NCBI RefSeq assembly: GCF_014764445.1 | Contig: NZ_CP061721.1 | Location: 2,418,001-2,482,000, forward strand | Length of the DNA: 64,000 nt | Reading direction: 5' to 3' | Source of the DNA: Pseudarthrobacter sp. BIM B-2242 | Lineage (GTDB): Bacteria; Actinomycetota; Actinomycetes; Actinomycetales; Micrococcaceae | Part shown: one piece after another, positions 8,732 through 17,695 of the stretch | How the letters are laid out: every line of letters starts with the position of its first letter | How positions within the stretch are numbered: the first letter of the stretch is position 1 | Position numbers and translations under genes: made by a program | The notes under the pieces: generated by a model | Databases searched by the model: none | Told to the model about the DNA's origin: nothing | Seen by the model: the letters and a program-made list of their open reading frames with translations, nothing else

Positions 8732-9265
8732 ATGCACCGACGCCAAATCATTGTCCCTGCCGTGCTGCTCATCGCGGCTTTAGCCTTGACCGGATTCCTC
8801 GTGACGGCAGCGCAGCAGCCTCCCGGACCGGCCGATGCCGGCCATGGCCCGGCGGCAGCAGCAGCCAGGACTTCATTCCCGGGCCTCCCCTCTGCCGCCA
8901 GCGAGCCGGACCTGCCGGGGCTGCACGCGCCAGGGCCGGGCAAGGGAAAGGCACTGCAGGTTCCCGGACCGTTCGATGACAGGTTCGTGCTCGAAGGCCT
9001 GGTCTTCGACGGTTCAGCGGTCAGCGGCACCGTCAGGTCAACCGGGGCCACGAGCGAGCTTCTGGACCTTCAGGTTCTCGCCGGCTTTTACGATGACAAG
9101 GGCAGTCTGCTCGGCACGGCACGCTTCGACCACCACTTGGGAACCGAGGAACCGCACGCCGACGCCCCGGCAGAACACACGGAGTTCACCATGTCCGTCC
9201 CGGACCAATACCAGGACGCGGCAGTCTCAGCAGCGGTCGGCGTGCCCGTCTTCGTCACCGAATAG
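8732..9265 (+). CDS. Secreted or anchored FxLYD-like domain protein
   Basis: A 177-residue protein of unknown function. Residues 7-27 form an uncleaved anchor or signal peptide, followed by a Pro/Ala/Gly-rich linker to about residue 75. The rest resembles an FxLYD-type beta domain: LEGLVFDGSAVSGTVRS, then VLAGFYDDKGSLLGT and a final FTMSVPD strand. Two His-containing patches (RFDHHL, EEPHAD) might contact metal. It follows phoA across a hairpin, so it is probably co-expressed at lower level. Family assignment is by pattern only. Confidence 0.7.
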   Translation: MHRRQIIVPAVLLIAALALTGFLVTAAQQPPGPADAGHGPAAAAARTSFPGLPSAASEPDLPGLHAPGPGKGKALQVPGPFDDRFVLEGLVFDGSAVSGTVRSTGATSELLDLQVLAGFYDDKGSLLGTARFDHHLGTEEPHADAPAEHTEFTMSVPDQYQDAAVSAAVGVPVFVTE

Positions 9266-9402
9266 ACCATCCATCGGGAAGGCCGGCCACGTCCTTCCAA
9301 GCTGGTCCGTTGAGCTCCGGAACGCCCTGGCACTGTCCTAATCTTTCCGGCCGCCGGCCGCCGGCCGCCGTTGACGGCCGTCGCCTTCCAAAGGAACACC
9401 AC

Positions 9403-9600
9403 TCCTTTTTGACCCCGACGGAACCAAACCAACGACCCACGAACCTGGACAACCCGGGAAGCTTCAGCCCCGAACGCTTCCGCCACTGGTAGCACGTGGC
9501 CACCGATGCCAGGGAAAGACGCACGCTGGAACTGATCAAGCGCGCGATCCGCCCGCTTGCCGCGGAACATACCCTCCGAACTAAGCCCGCCTATTCAACC
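9403..9600 (+). pseudogene. Degraded CYP152 P450 fragment
   Basis: Translation of 9403-9492 gives PNQRPTNLDNPGSFSPERFR, matching the stretch around NHDPRSWPNPESFDPARFR of the intact P450 at 14200, then hits a stop. Bases 9500-9590 resume in a matching frame with LELIKRAIRPLAAEHTLR, equivalent to VELIKRAIRTLADTPAL. The intervening segment with the haem cysteine is deleted or scrambled. Only the C-terminal part is present, so this is a dead third copy. Confidence 0.82.
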
Positions 9601-9669
9601 CGTCCAAGATGCGGCATGTCACCATCGGGGCCCGCTTTGAATGATGACCTGCGGTGGGGGGGGTATTCC

Positions 9670-11055
9670 TCATGGCCCCGCATCGTGAGGCGATGCGGTA
9701 TACGGGACGACTGTGCGGTACTTGCCCCCTGGTGTCTGCTGGGGCAACTCATCTGCTCGAATGAGGGTGACGTGGGCGAGGTCGTGGCCGGTGAGGAGGT
9801 TCTCGATCTCGGTGCGTGCGGCTTGCCAGGTGAGTCCGGGATCGGCGCCAGCCTTGGGGTGCAGGCGGAGCCGGAGTTCGGTGGGTGATGTTTGCACCAC
9901 TTGGAACAGGTCAATCCCCGGGACACGGTCAAGCAGGGTGCTGACAGTGAGTGGGGTAATACTAACGAGTTCCTCGTCATGGGCGGGGAAGGTGAGCAGG
10001 TCCGCCGTGCGGCCGTGGACGCGGACGGCCGGCAGCCGGTCTCCGCATGGGCAAGAGTCAGGCCGGACCAGCACAGCATCGCCGAGGTCATAACGCAGAA
10101 TCGGTTGGACGCGGTTGGCCAGGTTGGTCAGCAAGGTGGTGTGGGATTGTTGGCCGGGCGGGACGGGCCGGTGGTCGGCGTCGACGGGTTCGAGGAGCAC
10201 CCAGTCGCTGTTCACGTGCAGCCAGTTCTCACGGCAACTGTAAGTGAGGAACGGACATTCGGTGGCGGCGTAGCTTTGCCGGACAGTGGCTCCGAACGCG
10301 GCGGCAATACGGTCATACTCGGTCACCGGAAGGCCTTCGGCCGACAGGACGACCAGGATGGGGTCGATGCGCAGCCGTCCTGCCTGCTGCTCCCCTGCAA
10401 GCAGCGCGCCGGTACCGGCATAGGCGGCAAGAATGGCCGGCCGGAAGGTGCTGAGCCGGGTCACCAGCTCCGGCACTGGCAGCTGGACAGGCAACACGTC
10501 GATGAGGCGCCGGCGGAACCTGTTTTTACGCAACCCGGCCGCGGCCACCGCTGAGGCGAAGTGTCCGCCGGTTGCGTTGACCATGGCGATACGCCCGCCG
10601 TGCGCGGCGATCCGTACCACGTCTGCCGGAGAGAGCCATGCACCGAGCATCCGTGTGCTCAGCGCGGCGGTCACGGCCAGGGAGTGCTGGTCAAGCAGGA
10701 ACAGGCCACGGGTTCCGGTGGTGCCCGATGTCGTCAGCGCCGTGTATTGGCCAAGGAACTTCTCCCCGACCCGAGCGGGATCATCGACGAACGACTGGAC
10801 CTGGGCGAGGCTGATCTTGGGATCGGTCACCCAGTCGTCGAACCGCGCCATCAGCGTTTTCTTGCTGACGACCGGCAGCAGGGCAGCGTCGCTCACCCGC
10901 TCGGGCAACCCGTGATAGAGCTCGCGGTAGTAGGCAGAATGGTTGCGCGCGTAGGTGACGATCCCGGCGAGCCGGTCCTGTTGTCTGCGCAGCAGCATTT
11001 CCGCGCCCTGTTTGTGCACGCGGCGCGCGTCCAGCATCAGCCCAAGAGCAGTCAT
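9670..11055 (-). CDS. PaaK/CapK-like adenylate-forming ligase
   Basis: A 461-residue member of the phenylacetate-CoA ligase-like AMP-forming family. Visible are the P-loop-like TTSGTTGTRG near residue 110, the core YAATECPFLTYS, and ILRYDLGDAV with the following PCPCGD, typical of PaaK homologues that carry a cysteine-bearing metal loop. It would activate an unidentified carboxylate as an acyl-adenylate. The ATG at 11055 overlaps the stop of the upstream CDF gene (TGATG), showing coupling; the in-frame start at 11103 would lie within that gene. A disrupted paralogue is at 41773-42998. Confidence 0.85.
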   Translation of the reverse strand: MTALGLMLDARRVHKQGAEMLLRRQQDRLAGIVTYARNHSAYYRELYHGLPERVSDAALLPVVSKKTLMARFDDWVTDPKISLAQVQSFVDDPARVGEKFLGQYTALTTSGTTGTRGLFLLDQHSLAVTAALSTRMLGAWLSPADVVRIAAHGGRIAMVNATGGHFASAVAAAGLRKNRFRRRLIDVLPVQLPVPELVTRLSTFRPAILAAYAGTGALLAGEQQAGRLRIDPILVVLSAEGLPVTEYDRIAAAFGATVRQSYAATECPFLTYSCRENWLHVNSDWVLLEPVDADHRPVPPGQQSHTTLLTNLANRVQPILRYDLGDAVLVRPDSCPCGDRLPAVRVHGRTADLLTFPAHDEELVSITPLTVSTLLDRVPGIDLFQVVQTSPTELRLRLHPKAGADPGLTWQAARTEIENLLTGHDLAHVTLIRADELPQQTPGGKYRTVVPYTASPHDAGP

Positions 11056-11684
11056 CACGGCCCACCGGGATGATCCGGCCGGTGCTCGCCGGCTTCTTTC
11101 CATGCCTCATGGCCGGACCACGCGGCGAATCCCGCAACAACGAGGGCGGCAACCGGGTCGGCCCACCACCAGCCGAGGACAGTGTTCAGGCCAAGGCCGG
11201 CGAGCACGGAAATGGACAGGTAGTTCGACATCCAGGTTTCGGTCGATTGCGCCACCAGCACAGGGTTTCCCAGTGCCTGCCCGGTGCGGCGCTGGGCCAA
11301 GGCAACCGGGACCATGACGATCAGCGCCGCAACGTTGAGCATGATGCCGACCAGTGATTCCCCCGCCTTGTCCTGGGTGATCAGGTCCCGCGCGGCCTCG
11401 AACACGACGTAGGCGGCGAGTGCGTAGAACGTGAGTGCGATCATTCGCAGGGCCGGTCGCAGACGTGAGGTGGTACCGGCGCGCAGTTGCCAGATCACCA
11501 CCGAGGCGGCGAAGACCTCGATCGCCGAATCGATGCCGAATCCGACCAGCGCCGTGGAGCCGGCAGCCAGCCCGGCAGTGATCGCGACGGCACCCTCAAT
11601 GAGATCCCACACCACAATGAACCACGCCAACCTCAGGCCGCGGCGGGTGAGCTTGTCCCTCTCCACCTCAGTGATCATCGGCAT
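11055..11684 (-). CDS. Short CDF-type cation transporter without C-terminal domain
   Basis: A 209-residue membrane protein matching the transmembrane half of cation diffusion facilitators, closest in layout to TMEM163-like proteins. Motifs include TALVGFGIDSAIEVFAA near residues 46-62 (first metal-site helix) and WWWADPVAALVVAGFAAW with an Asp in a late helix. The usual cytoplasmic metal-sensing domain is absent; the chain ends soon after the last helix. The ATG at 11684 sits six bases after a TATCAT -10-like element, suggesting leaderless translation. It is coupled to the adenylate-forming ligase and divergent from a methyltransferase. Metal is unknown. Confidence 0.83.
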   Translation of the reverse strand: MPMITEVERDKLTRRGLRLAWFIVVWDLIEGAVAITAGLAAGSTALVGFGIDSAIEVFAASVVIWQLRAGTTSRLRPALRMIALTFYALAAYVVFEAARDLITQDKAGESLVGIMLNVAALIVMVPVALAQRRTGQALGNPVLVAQSTETWMSNYLSISVLAGLGLNTVLGWWWADPVAALVVAGFAAWSGHEAWKEAGEHRPDHPGGP

Positions 11685-11758
11685 AAACCGATGATAGCGC
11701 GTCTTGTGCTGATATGGTGTGACCACGATTACAAGTACTTGAACGACGGGTGCCGGTT

Positions 11759-12403
11759 ATGTTGATGAACAGGATCGAAACTGCGCTGGTGACCTCGCCG
11801 CCCCGGCGGTGGTTGCAGCATTACGAAGTGCACCTGCTGACTAAGCTGGGCGGACGTACGCCAGGAGCGCGGGTCGCGGAGATCGGCTGCGGCTCCGGCT
11901 ACGGCACCAAGCTGATCCTCGACAAGTTCGGCGCCGCCGGCGTCGACGCCGTCGACCTTGACCCGGCGATGATCACCCGCGCTGCCAGGCGGCTGCAGCG
12001 CTACGCCGGACGGGTCCGGCTGGCCCAGGGCAGCGCAACTGATCTGCGCGCCGCGTTCGCTACGTTCAGCGGCGGCACTGACGCCAGCTACGACGCGGTG
12101 TTCGATTTCGCCATCATCCACCACATCCCTAACTGGCGCGACGCGCTGGCCGAGGTCGCCCGTGTACTCACCCCGGGCGGCCGATTCTTCTTCGACGAGG
12201 TCACCGCCGCCGCACTCGCCCGCCCGTCCTACCGGCGGCTGTTCGACCACCCCGGCAAGGACCGGTTCACCGCCGGGGAATTCCTGGCCGAATTGCCCCG
12301 CCATGGCCTGGACGTGGGCGACCGCTGGGTTACCCGCGTGGGCGGGGACTACCTCCTCGGAGTCGCCACGAAGTCCGGCAGGACCGAGGAAGTAACCAAC
12401 TAA
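11759..12403 (+). CDS. Class I SAM-dependent methyltransferase
   Basis: A 214-residue Rossmann-fold methyltransferase. Motif I is VAEIGCGSGYG near residues 39-49, followed by VDAVDLDPAMI (acidic ribose contact), AQGSATDLR, and FAIIHHIPNWRDALAEVARVLTPGGRFFFDE covering motifs post-II to III, given here in parts: HHIPNW near 120 and LTPGGRFFF near 139. The substrate is unknown; the HHIPNW segment is typical of small-molecule methyltransferases. The ATG at 11759 matches the start of the paralogue at 29687. It is divergent from the CDF gene and converges with lipoamide dehydrogenase. Confidence 0.86.
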   Translation: MLMNRIETALVTSPPRRWLQHYEVHLLTKLGGRTPGARVAEIGCGSGYGTKLILDKFGAAGVDAVDLDPAMITRAARRLQRYAGRVRLAQGSATDLRAAFATFSGGTDASYDAVFDFAIIHHIPNWRDALAEVARVLTPGGRFFFDEVTAAALARPSYRRLFDHPGKDRFTAGEFLAELPRHGLDVGDRWVTRVGGDYLLGVATKSGRTEEVTN

Positions 12404-12629
12404 AGCCCGCCGTTGCTCGTCTCTTCAGTGCTTTTGATCCGGCGGGGACGGGCGAAGCGGCCCGCACTTGGATGTGTCCCTGACCCGGCGGGGTGCCTTC
12501 CGGGGGACGCCGTTCGGCCACCTGCCCTGGGAAGCAGCCGCGGTTCTACTTGCCCGGAACGGACGATGTTTTTAACGGGGCCTGCTGGGCACGGTGTCGC
12601 AGCGGTCGGTCCTGCACCCTCCTGCCAGG

Positions 12630-13997
12630 TCAATCGTGGGTGTGCAGGGGTTTTCCGGCCAGGGCCAGGGCAGCTTCACCGATCGCGTCGTTTTGGGTGG
12701 GGTGGGCGTGGATGAGGTTGGCGACGTCTTCGGGGTAGGCGTCCCAGTTGACCATGAGTTGGCCCTCGCCGATCAGTTCACTGACCCGGGCACCGATCAT
12801 GTGGACGCCGACGATGGGCCCGTCCTTCTGCCGGACCATTTTGATGAATCCCGCGGTTTCGAGCATCAGGCTCTTGGCGTTCCCGGCCAGGTTGTATTCG
12901 GTGGTTTCGACTCCATCTGTGCCGAATTTCTCCCGGGCCTGGGCCTCGGTCAGACCTACGGACCCGATTTGGGGTTCGGAATAGGTCACGCGCGGGATGC
13001 CGGATTCCACGATGGGCGCGGGCTTCAGCCCGGCGATTTCCTCGGCAACGAAGATGCCATGCTGGAAGCCGCGGTGGGCCAGCTGAAGCCCAGGGACAAT
13101 GTCTCCTATGGCATAGATGTTGCCCACGCCGGTGTGCAGGCGGTCGTTGGCCAGGACGAACCCCCGCTCCATCGGGAGGCCATTTTCCTCGTACCCGAGA
13201 TTTGCCGTGGCCGGGCCGCGGCCAACCGCTACGAGCAGCAGGTCGGCCTCGAGCGTCGTGCCGTCCCGGGTAGTGACCGCGACGCCGTCCTCGTTCTGCG
13301 TCACGCCGGCGAACATGGTTTTCGTGTGAAAGGCGATATTGCGGGCCCGGAAGGCGCGTTCGAGCCCTTTGGACACGATTTCCTCTTCGCCGGGTACCAG
13401 CCGGGGCAGCGCCTCAATGATGGTGACCTTCGCCCCAAAGGAGCTCCACACCGAGGCGAATTCCACCCCAATTACGCCGCCGCCGAGAATGATGGCGCTT
13501 TGGGGCACGAAGTCCAGCTCCAAGGCATGCTCGGACGTGATGACCCGCCCGCCGATGTCCAGCCCCGGAAGGGACCTGGGGTAGGAACCGGAGGCCAGGA
13601 CAATGTTGTTGCCCCGGTAACGCGTGCCGCCCACCTCGACGGTGTCCGGCTCAACAAGCCTGCCCCAGCCGCTGACAAGTTCGACACCGCTGGAGGCAAC
13701 CAGGCCCTGAAGACCCTTGTACAGGCGGGAGACCACACGCTCTTTGAACGCGTTCACACCGGACATCTCAACACCTTCAAAGGTGCCGGCCACCCCGACC
13801 GACTTGCTGCCACGGATTGCGTCGGCCACCTCCGCGGAATGAAGCAAAGCCTTGGTAGGGATACACCCGCGGTGCAGGCAGGTGCCGCCAAGCTTGTCGC
13901 CCTCAACGAGGGCCACCTTCATCCCCAACCTGGCACCGCGCAGGGCAGCGGCGTAGCCGGCGCTGCCGCCTCCCAGGACAACAAGGTCATAGCTCAT
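12630..13997 (-). CDS. lpdA: Dihydrolipoyl dehydrogenase
   Basis: A 455-residue flavoprotein disulfide reductase. The FAD motif GGGSAGYAAALRG is near residues 9-21, the redox pair GGTCLHRGC gives Cys40 and Cys45, the NAD(P) motif is ILGGGVIGVEFAS, and the C-terminal HAHPTQNDAIGEA supplies the catalytic His-Glu pair. It lacks the C-terminal Cys pair of mercuric reductase. No E1/E2 genes are near, so it may serve another lipoyl or thiol substrate. It is divergent from the CYP152 gene. A paralogue at 29808 lies beside another copy of the methyltransferase. Confidence 0.95.
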   Translation of the reverse strand: MSYDLVVLGGGSAGYAAALRGARLGMKVALVEGDKLGGTCLHRGCIPTKALLHSAEVADAIRGSKSVGVAGTFEGVEMSGVNAFKERVVSRLYKGLQGLVASSGVELVSGWGRLVEPDTVEVGGTRYRGNNIVLASGSYPRSLPGLDIGGRVITSEHALELDFVPQSAIILGGGVIGVEFASVWSSFGAKVTIIEALPRLVPGEEEIVSKGLERAFRARNIAFHTKTMFAGVTQNEDGVAVTTRDGTTLEADLLLVAVGRGPATANLGYEENGLPMERGFVLANDRLHTGVGNIYAIGDIVPGLQLAHRGFQHGIFVAEEIAGLKPAPIVESGIPRVTYSEPQIGSVGLTEAQAREKFGTDGVETTEYNLAGNAKSLMLETAGFIKMVRQKDGPIVGVHMIGARVSELIGEGQLMVNWDAYPEDVANLIHAHPTQNDAIGEAALALAGKPLHTHD

Positions 13998-14041
13998 TGA
14001 TCTTCCCTTTCCACCAAACGGACTGGTCAGCGTGTGTTTGT

Positions 14042-14057
14042 ATCGTACGCGGACGAT
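14042..14057. promoter_or_regulatory. Possible operator between lpdA and P450
   Basis: ATCGT at 14042-14046 is mirrored by ACGAT at 14053-14057 in the divergent spacer between lipoamide dehydrogenase and CYP152. Short arms and no matching site near the paralogues make this tentative. Confidence 0.3.
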
Positions 14058-14199
14058 GCCGGCTCCGGCCGGGTATCAAACGCGGAAAGAACAAAGCCCA
14101 CCCGAAGCGCCAACCAAGGGACAAGGGCTTCCTGCCCGGAAGCCGCTGGCCTAGACTCGGGAAAAACACGGCCTGGCCTGCACAACGGGGAGAATACGA

Positions 14200-15441
14200 G
14201 TGACTGCACGATTGCCTGACAGCTCGCTGGCCCTGCTGCGGCAGGGCTACACCTTCATCTCCGCCCGCTGCGACGAAGCCGGCACAGACCTCTTTCAAAC
14301 CCGCCTGATGCTCCGCCCTGTGGTGTGCATCAGGGGAGCAGCGGCGGCGGAGTTCTTTTACGGCGGGGGCCGGTTCAGCCGTACGGGGGCTCTCCCGCGG
14401 TCGGTCAAGCACCTGCTGCAGGACGCCGGCAGCGTCCAAACCCTTGAAGGGGACGCGCACCACCGCCGCAAGCAGCTGTTCCTGGACCTGGGCAGCCGCG
14501 GATCGGCTGAACGCCTGGCGGACCATTTTGACGCTGAATGGCATGACCCTGATCGCGGGCTGCCGTCCGGGCGGCGTTTCAACCTTCACAACGAAGCCCG
14601 CCGGATCCTCACCGCGGCAGCCTGCCGATGGGCGGGTCTTCCTACCGACCCGTTCACTATCCGCAGGCGCAGCACGGAACTGGGCCTGATGATTGACCAG
14701 GCCGGCGCCTTCGGGCCAGTGAACTGGTACGCCCGCTGGCGGCGGCATTCCACCGAAAAGTGGGCCGCGACCGCCATCCTGACAGCACGCTTGGCCGCGC
14801 CGGACCAGACACCGGCAACCCCGGTGGAAGCCATCGCCTTCCATCGCGATCACGCCGGCAAGGAGCTGCCCGCCGACACCGCCGCGGTGGAACTGCTGAA
14901 CCTGCTCCGCCCGGTCGTGGCCGTCAGCAACTTCATCGTCTTCGCTGCCCTTGCCCTCACCCAGCACCCCGAATGGAAAAACAAACTCGCCAACGGGGAC
15001 GATGACGACCTGCACTGTTTCGCCCAGGAAGTGCGCCGGTACTACCCGTTCTTCCCCTTCGTCGGCGGCACCGCCACCGGGCACCTGGAATGGTCCGGGC
15101 ACGCCTTCAAGCCCGGGGACTGGGTCCTCCTTGACTTGTACGGAACTAACCACGACCCACGAAGCTGGCCAAACCCGGAAAGCTTCGACCCCGCACGCTT
15201 CCGCACCTGGCAGCCCAATCCCAACACCCTGATCCCACAAGGGGCAGGCGACAAGGAAACAGGCCACCGGTGCCCAGGGGAAGACATCACGGTGGAACTG
15301 ATCAAACGCGCCATCCGCACCCTTGCGGACACACCCGCCCTGCAGGTACCCGCACAGGACCTCAGCTTCAACCTCTCCAGCATGCCCGCCCTACCCAAAA
15401 GCGGATTCATCCTCGGGCCTGGCCATGCCGGCCGCCGCTGA
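14200..15441 (+). CDS. CYP152-family fatty-acid peroxygenase (P450)
   Basis: A 413-residue cytochrome P450. The haem ligand is Cys358 in GHRCPGEDITVELIKRAIR, whose short spacing is typical of CYP152. The I-helix reads LLNLLRPVVAVSNF, with Arg-Pro replacing the acid-alcohol pair, the hallmark of H2O2-using fatty-acid alpha/beta hydroxylases such as P450-BSbeta. EVRRYYPFFPFVGG is the K-helix region. The GTG start at 14200 follows GGGGAG at 14187-14192. Such enzymes hydroxylate fatty acids at alpha or beta carbons without a redox partner. A full paralogue is at 36161 and a dead fragment at 9403. Confidence 0.93.
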   Translation: MTARLPDSSLALLRQGYTFISARCDEAGTDLFQTRLMLRPVVCIRGAAAAEFFYGGGRFSRTGALPRSVKHLLQDAGSVQTLEGDAHHRRKQLFLDLGSRGSAERLADHFDAEWHDPDRGLPSGRRFNLHNEARRILTAAACRWAGLPTDPFTIRRRSTELGLMIDQAGAFGPVNWYARWRRHSTEKWAATAILTARLAAPDQTPATPVEAIAFHRDHAGKELPADTAAVELLNLLRPVVAVSNFIVFAALALTQHPEWKNKLANGDDDDLHCFAQEVRRYYPFFPFVGGTATGHLEWSGHAFKPGDWVLLDLYGTNHDPRSWPNPESFDPARFRTWQPNPNTLIPQGAGDKETGHRCPGEDITVELIKRAIRTLADTPALQVPAQDLSFNLSSMPALPKSGFILGPGHAGRR

Positions 15442-15717
15442 CAGAGCAGAACGAACCAGAGAACGGCTGGGAACGACTCATCCGGGCAGGTGGTTCAGAT
15501 ATGAAACACCGCGCAGCACCAGAACAGCCAAACTATTGCCGCCGGTGCGATCCTGTTTGCTCCCAGACGAGGGATCCCCTGGCTTCGGTACGAGCGGTGG
15601 AATGGTTGGAGCGGCATCAGATTCGGTTTTACCTGGGGGCTCGACCGCACGAATGGGCGTCAAGGGTTGAAACAGGCGTTTGTGCGGCGCTTGTGACCAC
15701 CGGAAGGTTGGAGACCC

Positions 15718-16080
15718 CTAGTCAGCCTCGCTGTTCGCTGGGCCAATAAATTTGGACAACGTCCTTGCCTCGGTGGGCTTCAGGAAGAACTCAACCGGTT
15801 TGAGCCTGCCATCGATCTCCAAGGTCAATGTGAAGCCCTCAGATCCAACGCTGGGGCGGGCCGACCAATGCTTGACGACTGGCGCGAGGTCCCGCCCCAT
15901 CAGAACGTTGCGCTCATCCATGTCCCAAGGCGCGCCCGCGTCGACCATCGCTTTATGCTCTCCACAGAGGTAGGCCTCATGATAGCCGACAGCAGCGTTT
16001 TGATTACCGAAAACGAAGGCGGATCCAGGGTTCGTGCAACGGAGCACTGAGCAAATAATCATGCTTTGGAAGATACCCAT
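15718..16080 (-). CDS. Hypothetical protein with Cys4-like motif
   Basis: Not recognised. The 120-residue product begins MGIFQSMIICSVLRCTNP and has paired cysteines early (ICSVLRC) and again in YLCGEHKAMV, a possible small zinc-binding fold, followed by LTLEIDGRLKPVEFFLKPTEARTLSKFI, which looks like a folded alpha/beta tail. A longer frame with a TTG start reaches 16131, but no ribosome binding site favours it; the start is uncertain. It stands alone on the minus strand next to the Ltp remnant. Confidence 0.6.
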   Translation of the reverse strand: MGIFQSMIICSVLRCTNPGSAFVFGNQNAAVGYHEAYLCGEHKAMVDAGAPWDMDERNVLMGRDLAPVVKHWSARPSVGSEGFTLTLEIDGRLKPVEFFLKPTEARTLSKFIGPANSEAD

Positions 16081-16152
16081 GAATGTGGAGGAAACCCGTG
16101 CAACACGTCCATGAGACTTCAATAGCTTCAAGCTCCGACGGGGACAGGAATC

Positions 16153-16420
16153 TCAGTCATCCCCCTGTACAAGTCCCGCTACCGTCACGCCGTGTTCGGC
16201 TTCCGGGGTAAGAAGACGTCGAATGTCAGCTGATCGACAAGGCCCTGCCGGAGAAGGCCTGAAACGTCAGGTAAGACTCGGCCTTCTTGGCCGCCTGTTC
16301 CTTCCATCCACTCTCTACGTGATCCGCGGCCCAAATAGCCTCCCTCGGTGTGAACTTGTGCAATTCCAGTTGCATTATCAGACCGGTGCGCGAGAACGCA
16401 TGGAAGTGCAACGTCATGGG
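16153..16420 (-). pseudogene. Remnant of Ltp-type lipoprotein repeat domain
   Basis: Pieces of the host-cell-surface-exposed lipoprotein (Ltp) repeat appear in successive frames. HAFSRTGLIMQLELHKFTP and AADHVESGWKEQAAKKAESY lie in one frame, RQGLVDQLTF in the next, then TPEAEHGVTVAGLV up to a stop at 16155. Two frameshifts and the missing signal peptide mark a pseudogene. Ltp domains are common in actinobacteria and in phage superinfection-exclusion lipoproteins. Confidence 0.8.
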
Positions 16421-16700
16421 GAGGCCTCGAAGCCCACAACTGCCAAAAGCAGTTTTATAGGCTGGATATGAAGCCTAAGGACCGATATCCGGAGGTGGAG
16501 ATGCATCTAAGTGCCCGCATCGCCCCGGGCTGAAGACGGCCACCAGTTCATCCATGTGCGGGGTAGCTTGCGCTGGCGGTGTATAGGAGGCCCCTTCCGG
16601 CGATTCTATCCCCAGGCATTGGCGACAGATGAGTAGTGAGAGCTGACAGCTGAACGCACGTCTACGGTCTATGACCAAGGGCTTGTGCTCAGCGCCCGTT

Positions 16701-17693
16701 TTACGACTGTGCGTGGGTCAGGTGGCGTGTCTCGTGCTCCGGCACGATGATAGGGACGATGCGTACCAGGACGACCATGGCGACCAGTTCGACGAGTGTC
16801 TGGGTGACGACGGCTAACGGGGCGATGCTCAGTGCCGGCGGCAGGGCCAGGGCCAGTGGGAGGACGACGAGGGAGTTGCGGGTGGTCGTGGAGAAGATGG
16901 CGGCCCGGGTGGCCGGGACGTCGAGGCGGGCGGCGCGTCCTGCAACTTTTCCTATGATGACGGCGATGACGACGAAGGCCACGTAGAGGGGAATGACGCG
17001 GGTGAGATTGAGGACCTGGGAGCCCACTGCGGCGATCTGGGATCCGATCACGACTGCGAGGGTGACCATCATCAGAGGCACCATGGCACCAGCCATGGTT
17101 CTTTCTATCGCTTGACCTGCACGATGCCGGCGGGCGATGTGCTGCACGGCGGCGGCGGCGGCCAGGGGCAGCACAATCAACAGGAGGAACGCTTCGATAA
17201 ACGGGCCGACATCAATCACGTCAAGAACGTCGGCGCCGGCGAACAGCAACAGATAGACCGGGAGCAGGAGTACCTGCACCAGCATCAGCAGCGGAGTTGC
17301 GGCGAGCAGGCGGGCGCTGGCGCCGCCTGCGATGCCGCTGAAGACGATGACGTAGTCGACGCATGGAGTCAGCAGCACCAGCAGGACGCCGAGCATCAGC
17401 CCGCGATCGTCCGCGACGAAGCGGGAAAGACCGAACACAAAAGCGGGGATGATGATGAAGTTCCCGATGAGCACCGTCCCCAGGAAGGGGATGTCGCGGA
17501 ATGCTTTGCCCACCTCGATCAGTGGGACAACGAGGAACGTGGCGAACAGCAGCAGAATCAGCACCGGTTTAATGGAATGTTCCAAGGCCGGCGCGAGCTG
17601 CGGCGCAGCCAGACCGACCGCCGCCCCAGTCAAGATCGCAACCATGTAGAGCAGAACCTGCTGATCGTCCCACCAGCCGATAATGCGGTTCAT
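16701..17693 (-). CDS. Arsenite permease-like (ACR3/bile-acid symporter superfamily) transporter
   Basis: A 330-residue membrane protein with about ten helices. It shows LLVLLTPCVDYVIVFSGIAG, corresponding to the conserved helix with the essential cysteine of ACR3-type arsenite carriers, and FSTTTRNSLVVLPLALALP near the C-terminus, the second discontinuous-helix motif of the superfamily. Export of arsenite or a related oxyanion is likely but not proven. The ATG at 17693 lies two bases after the MerR stop with AAGGAG upstream, so they form one operon. Control by MerR instead of ArsR is unusual for arsenite carriers. A frameshifted fragment of a relative is at 43005. Confidence 0.85.
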   Translation of the reverse strand: MNRIIGWWDDQQVLLYMVAILTGAAVGLAAPQLAPALEHSIKPVLILLLFATFLVVPLIEVGKAFRDIPFLGTVLIGNFIIIPAFVFGLSRFVADDRGLMLGVLLVLLTPCVDYVIVFSGIAGGASARLLAATPLLMLVQVLLLPVYLLLFAGADVLDVIDVGPFIEAFLLLIVLPLAAAAAVQHIARRHRAGQAIERTMAGAMVPLMMVTLAVVIGSQIAAVGSQVLNLTRVIPLYVAFVVIAVIIGKVAGRAARLDVPATRAAIFSTTTRNSLVVLPLALALPPALSIAPLAVVTQTLVELVAMVVLVRIVPIIVPEHETRHLTHAQS

Positions 17694-17695
17694 GA

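Noticed and set aside
9349..9370. GGCCGCC tandem repeat
   Set aside because: A short simple-sequence run of GC triplets in intergenic DNA; no sign of function or of a CRISPR-like array.
12404..12629. Search for a terminator between the convergent methyltransferase and lpdA
   Set aside because: Several GC-rich patches but no hairpin with convincing arms.
12630..13997. Mercuric reductase identity for the flavoprotein
   Set aside because: The redox motif fits, but the C-terminal Cys pair and N-terminal metal domain of MerA are missing, and no merR/merT genes are near.
12594..14000. 468-codon plus-strand open frame
   Set aside because: Antisense shadow of lipoamide dehydrogenase, whose motifs are complete on the minus strand.
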